NCBI RefSeq assembly: GCF_022354825.1
Contig: NZ_CP031168.1
Location: 5,147,501-5,211,500, forward strand
From: Paenibacillus sp. H1-7
Lineage (GTDB): Bacteria > Bacillota > Bacilli > Paenibacillales > NBRC-103111
Length of the DNA: 64,000 nucleotides
Direction of reading: 5' to 3'
In this document: piece after piece, positions 51,392 to 61,233 of the stretch
Numbering within the stretch: the first letter of the stretch is position 1
Layout of the letters: the number at the start of each line of letters is the position of its first letter
Translations under genes and position numbers: made by a program
The notes under the pieces: generated by a model
Databases searched by the model: none
What the model saw: the letters and a program-made list of their open reading frames with translations, nothing else
Told to the model about the DNA's origin: nothing

Positions 51392-54300
51392 TTAATGCTG
51401 CGAGCGTTCCAGCATCCGCAGCAGTACGGTCACCGACTCCGCTCGGGTCGCTGTATCGTTCGGGGCAAACCGGTTGTCCTCTTTCCCTTGGACAATACCG
51501 GCGGCAGCCGCTTGGGATACGGCGGATTGAGCCCATTGCGGGATGTCTTCCATATCGACGAAGGTCAGTGCTTGAACCGCACCGCTCTCCTTATCAGGCT
51601 GTTGTGCCCGCAGCAGCATCGTGATCATTTCCGCGCGATTTATCACTTGATTAGGGCGCAGCGTTTGATCTTCGTAGCCTTGCAAAATACCGGCTTGGAC
51701 GGCTGCTGCGATCTCGCCTGCAGCCCAGCCGGGGATATCCGACTGGTCTGCGAACGTAACTGCCGCCGTTGTGGCTTTGAGCTTCAGCGAGCGTACGAGC
51801 ATAGCCGCAAACTGCAGTCTGGTCATCGGATCATCAGGACGGAAGCTTCCGTCCTGGAAGCCGTTGACGATACCGAGCCGGGCGGCTTGGGCGATCGTAT
51901 CCGCCGCCCAATGCTTCCCTGTATCCGTAAAAGCAGGAGGCTGACCCGATGGAAGCGGCGGTACCGGGTTGGATGAGTCCGGTCCGGACGGAGCCGGTAT
52001 TGGCGTGCGCGGCGTTTCAGGGGCTGGCCCTCCCGTGCTCGGAGATTGCGAAGCCGGCTTGGATGAGCTTCCGCCGCTATCGCTATCGTCGTCGCTGTCG
52101 TCACTGTCGCCGCTGCCGCCCGAGTCTCCTCCGCCAGGCGGGTTCGTCGAGCCTTGTTTCCGCTTCACGATGAGCGTATACACTTTATTGCTGCCGGAGG
52201 GCAGCGACACCTCGATCACAATCACGCGGCTGTCTTGTGCAAGCTCCAGTACGACCGGCATGCCGCTGACAGCCGTATACTGCCTGGAATCGTCGACGTT
52301 CACAGTAATAACGGATCCGGATGCCAAGGCCGTCGGAACCAGCGTCAAGCGGTTCTGTTCCGCAGGCACAGTCAGATGATACATCGTCTTCCGGGTATCA
52401 AAGCCCGGCTTCAGCTCCGTACCGGAGTCCAAGCCAAGTGCGAGCAGCCCTGCGGCGGCTTCCGGCGTATCATCGTTTACTACGACCGAAGCCGTTGCAT
52501 AGTAGTTCTGATACACGGCGGCAACGACGGTAGTCCCTTTTCCCCTTCCCGTCAGTATGCCATTCTCGTCTACCGTTGCGATTTCAGGGTAAGCCGTGAA
52601 AAGCTTCACTCCCTGAAGCGGCTTCACGCTGCCCTGATATACTGCCTGTACCACCGTCTGCATGGTGGTATTGATTTTCATACTGTATTTGTCTTGAGCA
52701 AAAGCAATGCGGTCCAGCGGCATGTCCGTACCTGGAGCAGGTGTGGTCTCCCGCTTCACGGCTATCGTATACGTTCGCGATTTCCCCGATGGAAGCGACA
52801 CTTCAACCGTAACGATGCTGACGTCTTGCGCCAGGACGATTGGCTCGCTCCATTGTCCGTCGGCAACAATATGACGGTTCATGCCGTTTGTACTCACCGC
52901 AATCACAGCATTGCCGCCAGCCGCATCAGGTGCAACTCTCACGCTGGATACATCGCTCGGGACGGTAACGCCGTAATAGGTTACATCGGGATGAAACCCC
53001 GGGATGGACTCCCCGTTCGGCTGAATCGAGAGCGCGGTTAACTTTGGCGCCTCGTCCTCGACGGATAGTCCGGCATTCGGTCCCACGTCCGCAGCCGTCA
53101 ACGGCCTGCTCGACGGAGCATCCATCCGGTTATATTCGTCCGCACCCGCATCCGGCATGCTGTAGCGGGTTTGCCCGTCCATATCCTCCCGCGGCAAGAA
53201 CGGCGCCTTCGAAGCGTCGATAGCCGGGCTATTCGCCGACAAGCGGATGAGCCCGTCCGTGCTGCGAACAAGCTGCAGCGGCTTTTTGTCAATCGCGCCG
53301 GAAGGTATTCTCGCCGAATTCGTAATATTCGTCGGGTTGGCGATTCCTTCCACCATGTTGCCGACATAGATCTGACGCTCGTTCTCCGGCACATTCTGTG
53401 CCGCCGATGTTTCGTTAAATACGGTGCCGGCGTTGCTGAATACGACGTTGTTATACACTTTGGTTCCTACGGGCTGGTATACTCTGCCGCCAAAGCTGAA
53501 GGAAGACGTGTTGTTCCCCACATTCACTATCGTGTTATTGAAAATTTCGACGTTGTACTGTCTCCAATGGCCGCGGAGCACCTCCGTCTGCTTATCCGGC
53601 GGCAGCGTATTCAATACGGCCGTCTGCTCGGAAGCCCCTTCCATCCAGCGCACCGTCGGATTGACGCCCCCGTCCGGTCCGGCGTCATGGGTCCCTCCGT
53701 CTAGCCGGATGACGTTGGTGGTAAGCCCTTCCATATAATTGTTATAGATTTTATGATCGCTGCCGTAAATTCGGAAGCCACTGAGTCCAGGCGTTTTCCC
53801 GTCCCCGATGATAAAATTGCCGTAAAAGCTGTTGCGGTGTCCGTGCCGGGCTACGATGCCACCGTAAGAATTCCGTATCGTATTGTAGCGCACGATATTA
53901 TCGCTGCTTTTGACCGAAATGATCTCATCCTCGGCGTTAAGCCCTTCGAACAAATTATGCTGAATGGTTACATAACCGGAAGCAAGTGATAACCCGGACA
54001 GCCCGAGGCGGATCACTTCCAGACCGTTCGTAACTCTTGGACCGATGTCATGGAAGTAGTTGTACTCAATCGTATCGTACTGGGAGACCGTTCCGCCTTC
54101 TTTGCCGTTGTAGGTTATCGTAGCGCCGAAGCCCTTCTTGGGACCGATGTCGTTATAAGCGATCCGGTTATGGCTGCTCTCGCCTTCCACCCGTATGAAG
54201 TGTCGGTGAGTACCGTTGTCCGTAACAAGCGACGGGTTCGTATGAGGAGTATCGCCGCTGTACACCGGCCTGTCGGCTATATAATGGTCTCCGCCGCCGA

Positions 54301-57091
54301 TTCGGCAGCTGCCTTCGATATTCGTCAGACACCACACTTGACCTGTTCCGTCCGGGGCGTTAAAGCGGTAAGGCTGGCCTGTCTCGTCTAGCGCGAACCG
54401 GTTTTTCAATATGGAAATATTGCTGGAATTGTTCAATTCCACTCCGGGATGGACCTGTTCGTTCGGGAATTGTCGTTTGGGCACCGTCGCGGATGACGAA
54501 TCCTCCGCCTTCAGCACCGCCGCGAGGGCAGGATCGACGCCACGGTAATCCAGTCCCGGCGTACCGATGCCGCTGTTGAAAACGAGCCCGGAAACTTCCA
54601 CATGCTTGGCATTTTCAATATGCAGATAGCTGTTGCCTTTGATTACGGCTTTGCCTTGTTCCTTCGCCTTGATCCGGATCGGGAGAGCGGCCGTTCCCTG
54701 TTTATCCTTAATGACGAACGGGCCGTTCTGCTCATAGGAGCCGTTGTTCAAGCGGATTTCGATTCCCGGGCGCGCCTGGTCCAACGCCGTTTGCAGCTCT
54801 GCTGCGCTGCTAACTTCAATGATCTCGAGCACCGGCTCCGGCCCTTCCGGAGTATCCCCCGCTTGAGGAGGTCCTGTCGGCTCCTCCGGCTCTACTATCA
54901 CTGGCGGCGTCCCCGTGTACAGGGCGATTTCCGTCAGACTGTTCCAATTCCCCGAGCTGCCTGACGCGCTGTTCCCATACCCGATTAGCCGCACATATCG
55001 TGCAGAAGCCGGCTTATCAAGCACGTATGGCTGCAGGATGCTGTCGGTCGGAAGCAGCGACCTGCTTTTTCTTTTGGCAAGAAGCACGGTGCTTGTTGCA
55101 AAATCAGGATCGTTCGATTCCACGATTTCAAAGGTAGATAGCCGCTCTCGCGCATTCAAGAATGCGATCTGCAAGTACGTCACCGACTGCGGCTGCCCCA
55201 GATCGAACTGCAGCCATTGTCCTTGCCCTGAAGCGGACCAGCGGCTTTCGGGATCCTCCCAATTGCCGTCCACTACTTTGGCAGGCACGTAGCTGGTATT
55301 GGGCTGATACGAGCTGGCACTAACGGAGCCTGCGTTAAGCCCGATCTTGCCGTCCGAACCGACCGCCAGCCGGCGAATGATGTCTACACTGTAAGCGTTG
55401 CTGGAGCTTCCGTTCGACAGCTCGACCCGCAGCTTGTTCACTCCCGGAACGAGCGCTACGTGATCCGGGTCCGTAATCGGTACGTCTGCCTGCAAATAAT
55501 TGCTTATCGTCATCGCAACGGTGATCCCGACGGACGCCGGTGCAAGTACTTTTACCTGTTCCGCTTCATTAGGAACGACGGCCGTATACCCGCTTGTCCG
55601 GCCGGGCTGAAAGCCGTCCAGCGTATTGTGCCCGCCGCTTACGATTTCCAGCGCGTTCAGCTGAACGTCAGGCACCTTCTCCGCGAAGGTGAAATAAGTA
55701 CCGTCGGCAAGCGAGATATCGGCGGCAAAGTATTGTCCGCCACGGATCATTGCCGGGGTCAAAGCCGTCGCTGCCGCATGGCTGAAGCTGCTGTCGGAGC
55801 TGGTTAACAGCACGCCGCCAAGCGGAATGACGCTCGCAGGGATGGCAGCTTGTACAGGACCGGTGTTTCCCGTATTCTGCACCTTCCAAGTGCGTGCGAG
55901 ACGCTTGTAGCCGGATCCGAACGGGATAGCCGGCTCTGTGCTGCCATTATCTCCCCACAGCAAGTATTGCCGGTCCGTCAAAGCTTGCTTGGCGGTTACA
56001 ATGATTTGCTCCGCTGCTACTCCCTGGCTGCTTCGGCTTTGCGGCTGGTCGAGCGCTCCGGCCCTGTCTAGAGCGATGCCCGCAATATTGTGGCTGTATA
56101 CGCTCTGAGCCGATGCGTTCCATACGACCTGCGGGGCTGGGCCGGCGGATACATAGTCGCCTTCCTTGAGCGTTATGCCGTACTTAACGGCAAGATACGT
56201 CTCCACCTGGCGCTTTTGGATAGAGGTCAGCGGATTCGTAAACAAGATCATCTCGCCCATGCTCCCGTCATACCCTGAACCTCCCCCTGCTGCGGAGCCT
56301 AACGAAGCGGCAGCTCCCGCCTTGCCGATCAGCGGAGAACGCGCTTGGGTAGTTTGGGCTTCCACTTTACCGTCACGCGAAATGGACTGATAAACGTTAG
56401 AACCGACGGTGGCTGCAGGATTTGCATCGAAATGCATCCCCCAAACGTTATAATCGATAGGCGTTACGACATTGGACGCAGTTAGGCGAGTCGCCGTCGT
56501 TCCGACATCCCACAGTACATTTCCTTTCCCGGCTGCCGCGCCGGACGTATGAGGGATGTGCGCTCCCATGCTGCCGGACACCAAGGGCTGATTAAATATG
56601 GAGGAGTTCGCCATCGAAGGCGCGCCACCGGTAATCGTGAACAGGCTGGCGCCGTTCACGGCTTCTCCATCCGCCAGCAGGCCGTCCGCATCCTGCAAAA
56701 TGCTCCCCCCGCTGCGCACGAACTTCACCGTGGGCTGGAAATTCAACGCTTCGTTCACAGGCACGAAGCTTGGCTTTGGACGCGACGCTATGGCGGCTAC
56801 CGTCCCGTCGTTACTAAAATGATTCCCGTTCGGGCTGCTGTCCCTCCACTGCGTAACGGCTTGATCCGTCACGGTAACGCTGGACGGGTCGGCTTTCAGC
56901 CATAGCCGCAAACCGGAGGCATCGACGCCCCCCGGCGTTCCGTCCGCTGCTTGGGCAGGAGGAGGCGCTGCGGGCACTCCGCTCAGCAGTAAGGCAAACA
57001 CGAGTCCGATACGAATCGTTTGAGACCACTGCTTCTTCTTCCTGATTGATTTCAAACCCCTTCTCACCTCTGCATTCAACTCCCTATGCAT
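51392..57091 (-). CDS. Giant surface-anchored multidomain PL6 lyase with SLH repeats
   Basis: 1899 residues. Order: signal peptide to about 49 (AQA-A); a lectin-like domain beginning GLRLWLKADPSS (about 57-310); a linker domain; a cadherin-like beta sandwich (488-580); F5/8C domain (585-735, VVDGNWEDPESRWSASGQGQW); PL6 beta-helix (about 750-1345) with K1061 (IISVKSS) and R1082 (ARHGHRN), again 21 apart; cadherin-like (1355-1455); Big2-like (1465-1535); cadherin-like (1545-1640); an Asp/Ser/Gly- and Pro-rich linker; three SLH repeats to the end (WAADTIAQAARLGIVNGFQD and two more). It should sit on the cell wall and depolymerise a uronate polysaccharide. ATG 57091 has TTAAGG too close, so the exact start is uncertain. 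Substrate undetermined. Confidence 0.93.
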   Translation of the reverse strand: MHRELNAEVRRGLKSIRKKKQWSQTIRIGLVFALLLSGVPAAPPPAQAADGTPGGVDASGLRLWLKADPSSVTVTDQAVTQWRDSSPNGNHFSNDGTVAAIASRPKPSFVPVNEALNFQPTVKFVRSGGSILQDADGLLADGEAVNGASLFTITGGAPSMANSSIFNQPLVSGSMGAHIPHTSGAAAGKGNVLWDVGTTATRLTASNVVTPIDYNVWGMHFDANPAATVGSNVYQSISRDGKVEAQTTQARSPLIGKAGAAASLGSAAGGGSGYDGSMGEMILFTNPLTSIQKRQVETYLAVKYGITLKEGDYVSAGPAPQVVWNASAQSVYSHNIAGIALDRAGALDQPQSRSSQGVAAEQIIVTAKQALTDRQYLLWGDNGSTEPAIPFGSGYKRLARTWKVQNTGNTGPVQAAIPASVIPLGGVLLTSSDSSFSHAAATALTPAMIRGGQYFAADISLADGTYFTFAEKVPDVQLNALEIVSGGHNTLDGFQPGRTSGYTAVVPNEAEQVKVLAPASVGITVAMTISNYLQADVPITDPDHVALVPGVNKLRVELSNGSSSNAYSVDIIRRLAVGSDGKIGLNAGSVSASSYQPNTSYVPAKVVDGNWEDPESRWSASGQGQWLQFDLGQPQSVTYLQIAFLNARERLSTFEIVESNDPDFATSTVLLAKRKSRSLLPTDSILQPYVLDKPASARYVRLIGYGNSASGSSGNWNSLTEIALYTGTPPVIVEPEEPTGPPQAGDTPEGPEPVLEIIEVSSAAELQTALDQARPGIEIRLNNGSYEQNGPFVIKDKQGTAALPIRIKAKEQGKAVIKGNSYLHIENAKHVEVSGLVFNSGIGTPGLDYRGVDPALAAVLKAEDSSSATVPKRQFPNEQVHPGVELNNSSNISILKNRFALDETGQPYRFNAPDGTGQVWCLTNIEGSCRIGGGDHYIADRPVYSGDTPHTNPSLVTDNGTHRHFIRVEGESSHNRIAYNDIGPKKGFGATITYNGKEGGTVSQYDTIEYNYFHDIGPRVTNGLEVIRLGLSGLSLASGYVTIQHNLFEGLNAEDEIISVKSSDNIVRYNTIRNSYGGIVARHGHRNSFYGNFIIGDGKTPGLSGFRIYGSDHKIYNNYMEGLTTNVIRLDGGTHDAGPDGGVNPTVRWMEGASEQTAVLNTLPPDKQTEVLRGHWRQYNVEIFNNTIVNVGNNTSSFSFGGRVYQPVGTKVYNNVVFSNAGTVFNETSAAQNVPENERQIYVGNMVEGIANPTNITNSARIPSGAIDKKPLQLVRSTDGLIRLSANSPAIDASKAPFLPREDMDGQTRYSMPDAGADEYNRMDAPSSRPLTAADVGPNAGLSVEDEAPKLTALSIQPNGESIPGFHPDVTYYGVTVPSDVSSVRVAPDAAGGNAVIAVSTNGMNRHIVADGQWSEPIVLAQDVSIVTVEVSLPSGKSRTYTIAVKRETTPAPGTDMPLDRIAFAQDKYSMKINTTMQTVVQAVYQGSVKPLQGVKLFTAYPEIATVDENGILTGRGKGTTVVAAVYQNYYATASVVVNDDTPEAAAGLLALGLDSGTELKPGFDTRKTMYHLTVPAEQNRLTLVPTALASGSVITVNVDDSRQYTAVSGMPVVLELAQDSRVIVIEVSLPSGSNKVYTLIVKRKQGSTNPPGGGDSGGSGDSDDSDDDSDSGGSSSKPASQSPSTGGPAPETPRTPIPAPSGPDSSNPVPPLPSGQPPAFTDTGKHWAADTIAQAARLGIVNGFQDGSFRPDDPMTRLQFAAMLVRSLKLKATTAAVTFADQSDIPGWAAGEIAAAVQAGILQGYEDQTLRPNQVINRAEMITMLLRAQQPDKESGAVQALTFVDMEDIPQWAQSAVSQAAAAGIVQGKEDNRFAPNDTATRAESVTVLLRMLERSQH

Positions 57092-57113
57092 CCTTAAATT
57101 TCAAGCAACCTTA

Positions 57114-57127
57114 ATGAAGCGTTTTCA
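57114..57127 (-). promoter_or_regulatory. cre-like site before the giant lyase gene
   Basis: Minus strand TGAAAACGCTTCAT, one base off the CcpA consensus, 23 bases before the start codon. Likely catabolite repression. Confidence 0.5.
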
Positions 57128-57334
57128 AATAAGCCAAATCCAGGCTCATCCCTTTTTGTTATATAGGAAGCGGCGGTAGAAAGATATCGTCAAAAGCTAA
57201 AAATCGCCTTGAATTTAACTAACCGGATATCATCGATTTGTGAAATCGATCCTCATTTTCGAAACTAAGCTCATTCCGGGCTTAGAGACAGCCTCGTTCA
57301 TCCCATAAACGACGAAGGTTTTGTCCAAAATAAC

Positions 57335-57367
57335 AAAAAAGCCGCCCCCGAAAGTGCAGGACGACTT
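57335..57367 (-). terminator. Terminator of the GH4 gene
   Basis: AAGTCGTCC pairs with GGGCGGCTT (two G-U pairs) around a 15-base region; the minus strand continues TTTTGTTAT. It begins 11 bases past the stop at 57379. Confidence 0.7.
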
Positions 57368-57378
57368 TGCTATACAGC

Positions 57379-58770
57379 TTAGGCCAAACTTTTAGCATAC
57401 CAATGATCGGGAATGACATCCTTCTCCAGCTCTAGCAGTTCAGTGATGATTTGATCGGCATCGGCAATCGAGTTGACCAACGGATCCGTCAGCATGGCTC
57501 TTCTAAGCTTCTCGCGGCTTCCTTCGATTACGGCTTCAGCCGTCAATTCATGGGTATCGAGCACAAGCTCCTGCATCCCCCGGATACCTCGAGGCATAGC
57601 GCCAACGGGGAACGGTTTCACACCGTCCATCGTGACCTCACACAACAGCTCCAGGAACGCATCGTCGTTCATATTGGTTACCGCACCCTGGTTGAACGTA
57701 TTGATGAAGAACGGCTTTCCTAATCCCGCTACCATGTTCTCAATAATATCTGTAGCATGGTCCGGACCGAAGGAAGTCATATATTGCTCGATTGGCGTCT
57801 CCCCGCTAAGGAAACTATCCACCTGCTTCCACATATCCGCATGGCGCTTATACCTGTCTTCCGTTTCCCAGATCGAAAGAGGCGGGATGGCATCCTTGAG
57901 TTTCCCCAATCCTTGCCAATAAGGGAGATACTCTTTCGTATGGGCGGTACAAGTCGGGACATAGCCGAAAATGTCGTACAGCTGGTAGCTGATCGCATCG
58001 TTATACAGAGCCTTGGCTCCGGTGTCGCCCCCTACCGTCTCCTTCTCCGCCGATCGCTTCATCGACTCGGCAATATCGGCAAGCACGTCCTTGCCTTCAT
58101 ACTCTGCCTTTAACAGCCAAGTGAAATGGTTCACTCCGGCAATACGCGCATCGAACTTGCGGTCCATCTCTTCGGTATACTCGCTTTTATGGCTGATAAT
58201 CCCTGCACGCTGCGCATAGATGATCTTCTTATGCGGCATATGGTGCGAATCGCACAAGGCGAAGCTTTTGAGATTAGGAGCATATCGCTTCAAGGCGATT
58301 CCATGTACAGCGGACGGATTGATATAGTTAATGACCCATGCATCAGGGCAAATGGCCTCGATATCCTTGGCGCAATCCATAATCACGGGCAGCTCCCTCA
58401 TCGCACGGAATATCCCTCCGGGACCAATGGTGTCTCCTGAGCACATTCTAATTCCATATTTCTCGGAGATCGCGCAGTCGATCCCTCTGTATTTTACGGT
58501 ATCCTCCGCAAAGCTGAGCACTACGAAGTCCGCGTCCTTCAGCACCTGCTTCCGGTCTACCGAGCCTTCAATCTTGAGCTCTACTTTATTGGCTTCAGCC
58601 ACCATTCTTGCGAGCCTCACCAGCTTGTTCAATCGCTCTTCATTGGTATCAACCAACGCCAGAGTGCCTTTGTTTAAATGCTCGGAATGAACCATCTGCC
58701 AAATAGCTTGTCTGCCAAAAAACAAGCTGCCCGCTCCCAGCACGACTACCTTCGGTTTGTGACTACTCAT
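57379..58770 (-). CDS. GH4-family NAD-dependent glycosidase
   Basis: 463 residues. NAD-binding VVVLGAGSLFFGRQ at the N-terminus, VALSFAE-like strand, SGDTIGPGGIFRAMRELPVI, YINPSAVHGIAL and the metal-site Cys/His in ALCDSHHMPHK. GH4 enzymes oxidise C3 with tightly bound NAD, eliminate the glycosidic bond and need Mn2+ and reducing conditions, so it acts in the cytoplasm. Subfamily members cleave alpha-glucosides, alpha-galactosides or alpha-galacturonides; the NPSA motif does not let me choose. ATG 58770 has a perfect GGAGGAGAT site. It is divergent from the AraC gene at 58937 and belongs to the lyase locus by position. Confidence 0.9.
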   Translation of the reverse strand: MSSHKPKVVVLGAGSLFFGRQAIWQMVHSEHLNKGTLALVDTNEERLNKLVRLARMVAEANKVELKIEGSVDRKQVLKDADFVVLSFAEDTVKYRGIDCAISEKYGIRMCSGDTIGPGGIFRAMRELPVIMDCAKDIEAICPDAWVINYINPSAVHGIALKRYAPNLKSFALCDSHHMPHKKIIYAQRAGIISHKSEYTEEMDRKFDARIAGVNHFTWLLKAEYEGKDVLADIAESMKRSAEKETVGGDTGAKALYNDAISYQLYDIFGYVPTCTAHTKEYLPYWQGLGKLKDAIPPLSIWETEDRYKRHADMWKQVDSFLSGETPIEQYMTSFGPDHATDIIENMVAGLGKPFFINTFNQGAVTNMNDDAFLELLCEVTMDGVKPFPVGAMPRGIRGMQELVLDTHELTAEAVIEGSREKLRRAMLTDPLVNSIADADQIITELLELEKDVIPDHWYAKSLA

Positions 58771-58936
58771 GTTTATCTCCTCCATTCATATTTTTATTAT
58801 AGGAGAATGGCATGATTGCGGAATGCCTCTCGGTACTAACATCATGTCATTTAGTAAGGTTTTCATATCCTGCTAGTTCCTTATGATATAATGGATTTAT
58901 CATTACTATGTATTAAAGTACGGGGAGGGTATTGCC

Positions 58937-59773
58937 ATGAGCAGCTTGAATATTTTCAATGAGCTGGCAGAGCATGTCATGCTCCACATTTTCGCCAGCC
59001 GGGAAGTCATTCACCCCCTAGGATGGGTAGAGAACAAGCAGCATGTGGATTACGACCTATGGTACCTCCACGAAGGGAAGATTGAAATCGTTATTCACGA
59101 TCAGGTCCACTTGGCTTCGGGAGGAGATCTGGTTCTGTTCAGTCCCAAGGTGGCTTATACGGCAAGAAACTTGGACGCCAGCTGCAGGTTCACTTATACT
59201 CACTTTGATTTCGGGCTCGGGAATCATCATCGAATTCTAGAGCATTTTGAGCTGGCGGGAGTTATTGGGAGCTCGCTAGTCCAAGAGGAAATCCGCTTGT
59301 TCCTGGAAACTTATGAGCAATACAAACGGGAAGCTCCCATGTCCGGAATCCGATTGAAGGGCTGCCTCACGATCCTCATTGCCAAGATCATAGAATGCTA
59401 CGGGCATGGAGAATATCGAGGGGGCTTTACGAGTCATGCGCCCCGCCGCAAGCGGAGTGCGAATCTGGAGACGCTTCAGCCTGTATTCGATTTTATCCAT
59501 GAGCGTCTGCATCAACCGCTGCGCATTGGTGAGCTGGCCGAGCTGGCAGGCATGTCGGAGAAGTATTTCATTAACTATTTCAAACAAGCTCTTGGCGTTA
59601 CGCCGGGTCTGTACATCTACCAGTTGAAAATGAACCATGCCCGCGAGCTGCTGTACAGTAAACGATACACGATCCAGCAGATCGCGGGCATGCTCGGTTA
59701 CCCTGATCCCTTCAGCTTTTCAAAGTCGTTTAAGAAATATTACAAGGTACCGCCTTCTCAGTTCGTCTTGTAA
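58937..59773 (+). CDS. AraC-family transcriptional regulator
   Basis: 278 residues. N-terminal cupin-like sensor (DYDLWYLHEGKIEIVIHDQ, GDLVLFSPKVAYTARN); C-terminal HTH pair LAELAGMSEKYFINYFKQAL and IQQIAGMLGYPDPFSFSKSF. ATG 58937 has GGGAGGG upstream. It is divergent from the GH4 gene with about 166 bases between them, so it very likely controls that gene. It converges with the orphan binding-protein gene. Confidence 0.9.
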   Translation: MSSLNIFNELAEHVMLHIFASREVIHPLGWVENKQHVDYDLWYLHEGKIEIVIHDQVHLASGGDLVLFSPKVAYTARNLDASCRFTYTHFDFGLGNHHRILEHFELAGVIGSSLVQEEIRLFLETYEQYKREAPMSGIRLKGCLTILIAKIIECYGHGEYRGGFTSHAPRRKRSANLETLQPVFDFIHERLHQPLRIGELAELAGMSEKYFINYFKQALGVTPGLYIYQLKMNHARELLYSKRYTIQQIAGMLGYPDPFSFSKSFKKYYKVPPSQFVL

Positions 59774-59813
59774 TGCGCTTGGTAAGGCTGCGATTAACGT
59801 CCCTAGGGTATTG

Positions 59814-61109
59814 CTACTGAGCCATTTTTTCATCAAGCATTTTGTTGATTTTCTCATCGAGCACCCTCAATGCGGTGTTGACATCTTTTTGTCCGGACAA
59901 TACCTCGGCATATTCGGCATCCAGAAGCTTGCGGGCATCCGCGTAATATCGGTGGAAGGCAATGCCGGGAGCGGGGCGGCTTTTAAAGATCGATTGTACA
60001 TTGACATCCTTCAGATACTCTGCGCCGAATTGTTTTTGCAGCTCCGGATCCTTAAGCGGCGATAAGCGGGCATAATGTTTCGCCGCCTTCATCTGTACTT
60101 CGTCGGAGATCATCACTTCGATTACCTTCATAGCCGCATCCTTGTTTCGGCTTGTCTTCGGCACAAGCACGACGTGCTCATCGACCATGCCATACTTGTC
60201 GGGCAGCTCCTTGTAGCTTGGATATTGCGCTACCCCCACCCGAAATATCTGCCCTTCGACCGATTTCTTAATATTTTGGAAGGCATCGCCAACCATAGCG
60301 AACATGGCTACTTCGCCTTTGTAAAAATCTTTGTTAGGGAAGTTACCCGGAATCGTCTGAATACGGTAGCCTAAATTGAATATTTCCTTCCAGGTATCGT
60401 TATTCACATTGGCTCTGTCTTTTTGAGTGGCTTTGTCCTTCTCGATTAGAGTAGGTGACCATGGAAATGAGATGCGGGTAATTTTCTCGATATTCAGTCC
60501 TTGGTATTGCTGGCCGTTGTCCATCCGTGTCATGATTCTGCCGAGCTCCGTCGCTTCTTCCCATGTCATTCCGTCCTTGGGGTAGGGGACGCCGAACTTG
60601 TCAAACAAATCTTTGTTGTAGAACAAAGCGTAAGTTTGTGCGAAATACGGAAGCGCATACAATTCTCCTTTATCAGACATCACACGTAATGCATCCAGAT
60701 ACGCCGGATCGAAGCGGCCTAAGTCGACATTGTGTTTCTTGAGAAGAGGCGTCATATCTTCGATTAAATCCAGATTTTTTAATGACGGTACGTTATTGAG
60801 CACGTAGGTCAGCACATCCGGAGGGTCTCCTGCGGTGATCAAATCTTCCAGTTTGCCGTTTTGCAGTTCAATCGTAATATTCGGATATTTTTGGGCCATA
60901 GGTTCGACAATCAAAGTCTGGAATAGGTCATCGCTCAGGGAAGCACCGCGAAAAACCTTGAGAGTGACAGGTCGGGAAACATCAACTAACGAATCTTTGA
61001 CTTCCGCGTTCTTGGAATCCGTGACTTCAAGCGAAGTCGCGGGTCCGCAACCGGCGAATACAAGGCATGTCATGAAGATTGAGATCATTCCAGCTCCAAG
61101 TCGAATCAT
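59814..61109 (-). CDS. Sugar ABC transporter substrate-binding lipoprotein (family 1), orphan
   Basis: 431 residues. Signal peptide with lipobox VFAGC. The family-1 pattern is clear: TLKVFRGAS, NITIELQNGKLEDLITAGDP, GELYALPYFAQTYALFYNKD, GMTWEEATELG. The ATG at 61109 has GGAGGA ten bases upstream and is preferred to 61127. No permease gene adjoins it, so it must use channel proteins encoded elsewhere or beyond the window. A consensus-like cre overlaps the expected transcription start. It is convergent with the AraC gene at 58937. Confidence 0.9.
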   Translation of the reverse strand: MIRLGAGMISIFMTCLVFAGCGPATSLEVTDSKNAEVKDSLVDVSRPVTLKVFRGASLSDDLFQTLIVEPMAQKYPNITIELQNGKLEDLITAGDPPDVLTYVLNNVPSLKNLDLIEDMTPLLKKHNVDLGRFDPAYLDALRVMSDKGELYALPYFAQTYALFYNKDLFDKFGVPYPKDGMTWEEATELGRIMTRMDNGQQYQGLNIEKITRISFPWSPTLIEKDKATQKDRANVNNDTWKEIFNLGYRIQTIPGNFPNKDFYKGEVAMFAMVGDAFQNIKKSVEGQIFRVGVAQYPSYKELPDKYGMVDEHVVLVPKTSRNKDAAMKVIEVMISDEVQMKAAKHYARLSPLKDPELQKQFGAEYLKDVNVQSIFKSRPAPGIAFHRYYADARKLLDAEYAEVLSGQKDVNTALRVLDEKINKMLDEKMAQ

Positions 61110-61133
61110 CGGAAATTTGTCCTCCATTCACTT

Positions 61134-61158
61134 TGAAAGCGCTTTTAATTCAATTATA
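61134..61158 (-). promoter_or_regulatory. Promoter -10 box and cre site of the orphan binding-protein gene
   Basis: TATAAT on the minus strand at 61158-61153, with a cre-like palindrome (TAAAAGCGCTTTCA, 61147-61134) directly downstream at the expected start of transcription. This position is typical of CcpA repression. Confidence 0.65.
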
Positions 61159-61233
61159 GGAGGAAAAGCTAAAAGAAGAATATTCCATGGTTAGAATTTC
61201 ATGTCAAATAGTACTATTTTGCTCCCAACAAAT

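Noticed and set aside
52079..52140. Trinucleotide-like repeat suggesting a microsatellite or CRISPR-like repeat
   Set aside because: It encodes the Asp/Ser/Gly-rich linker before the SLH repeats, is in frame, and has no spacer structure.
52154..53041. 295-codon plus-strand open frame
   Set aside because: Antisense to the GC-rich 3' half of the giant lyase gene; translation shows no plausible protein pattern.
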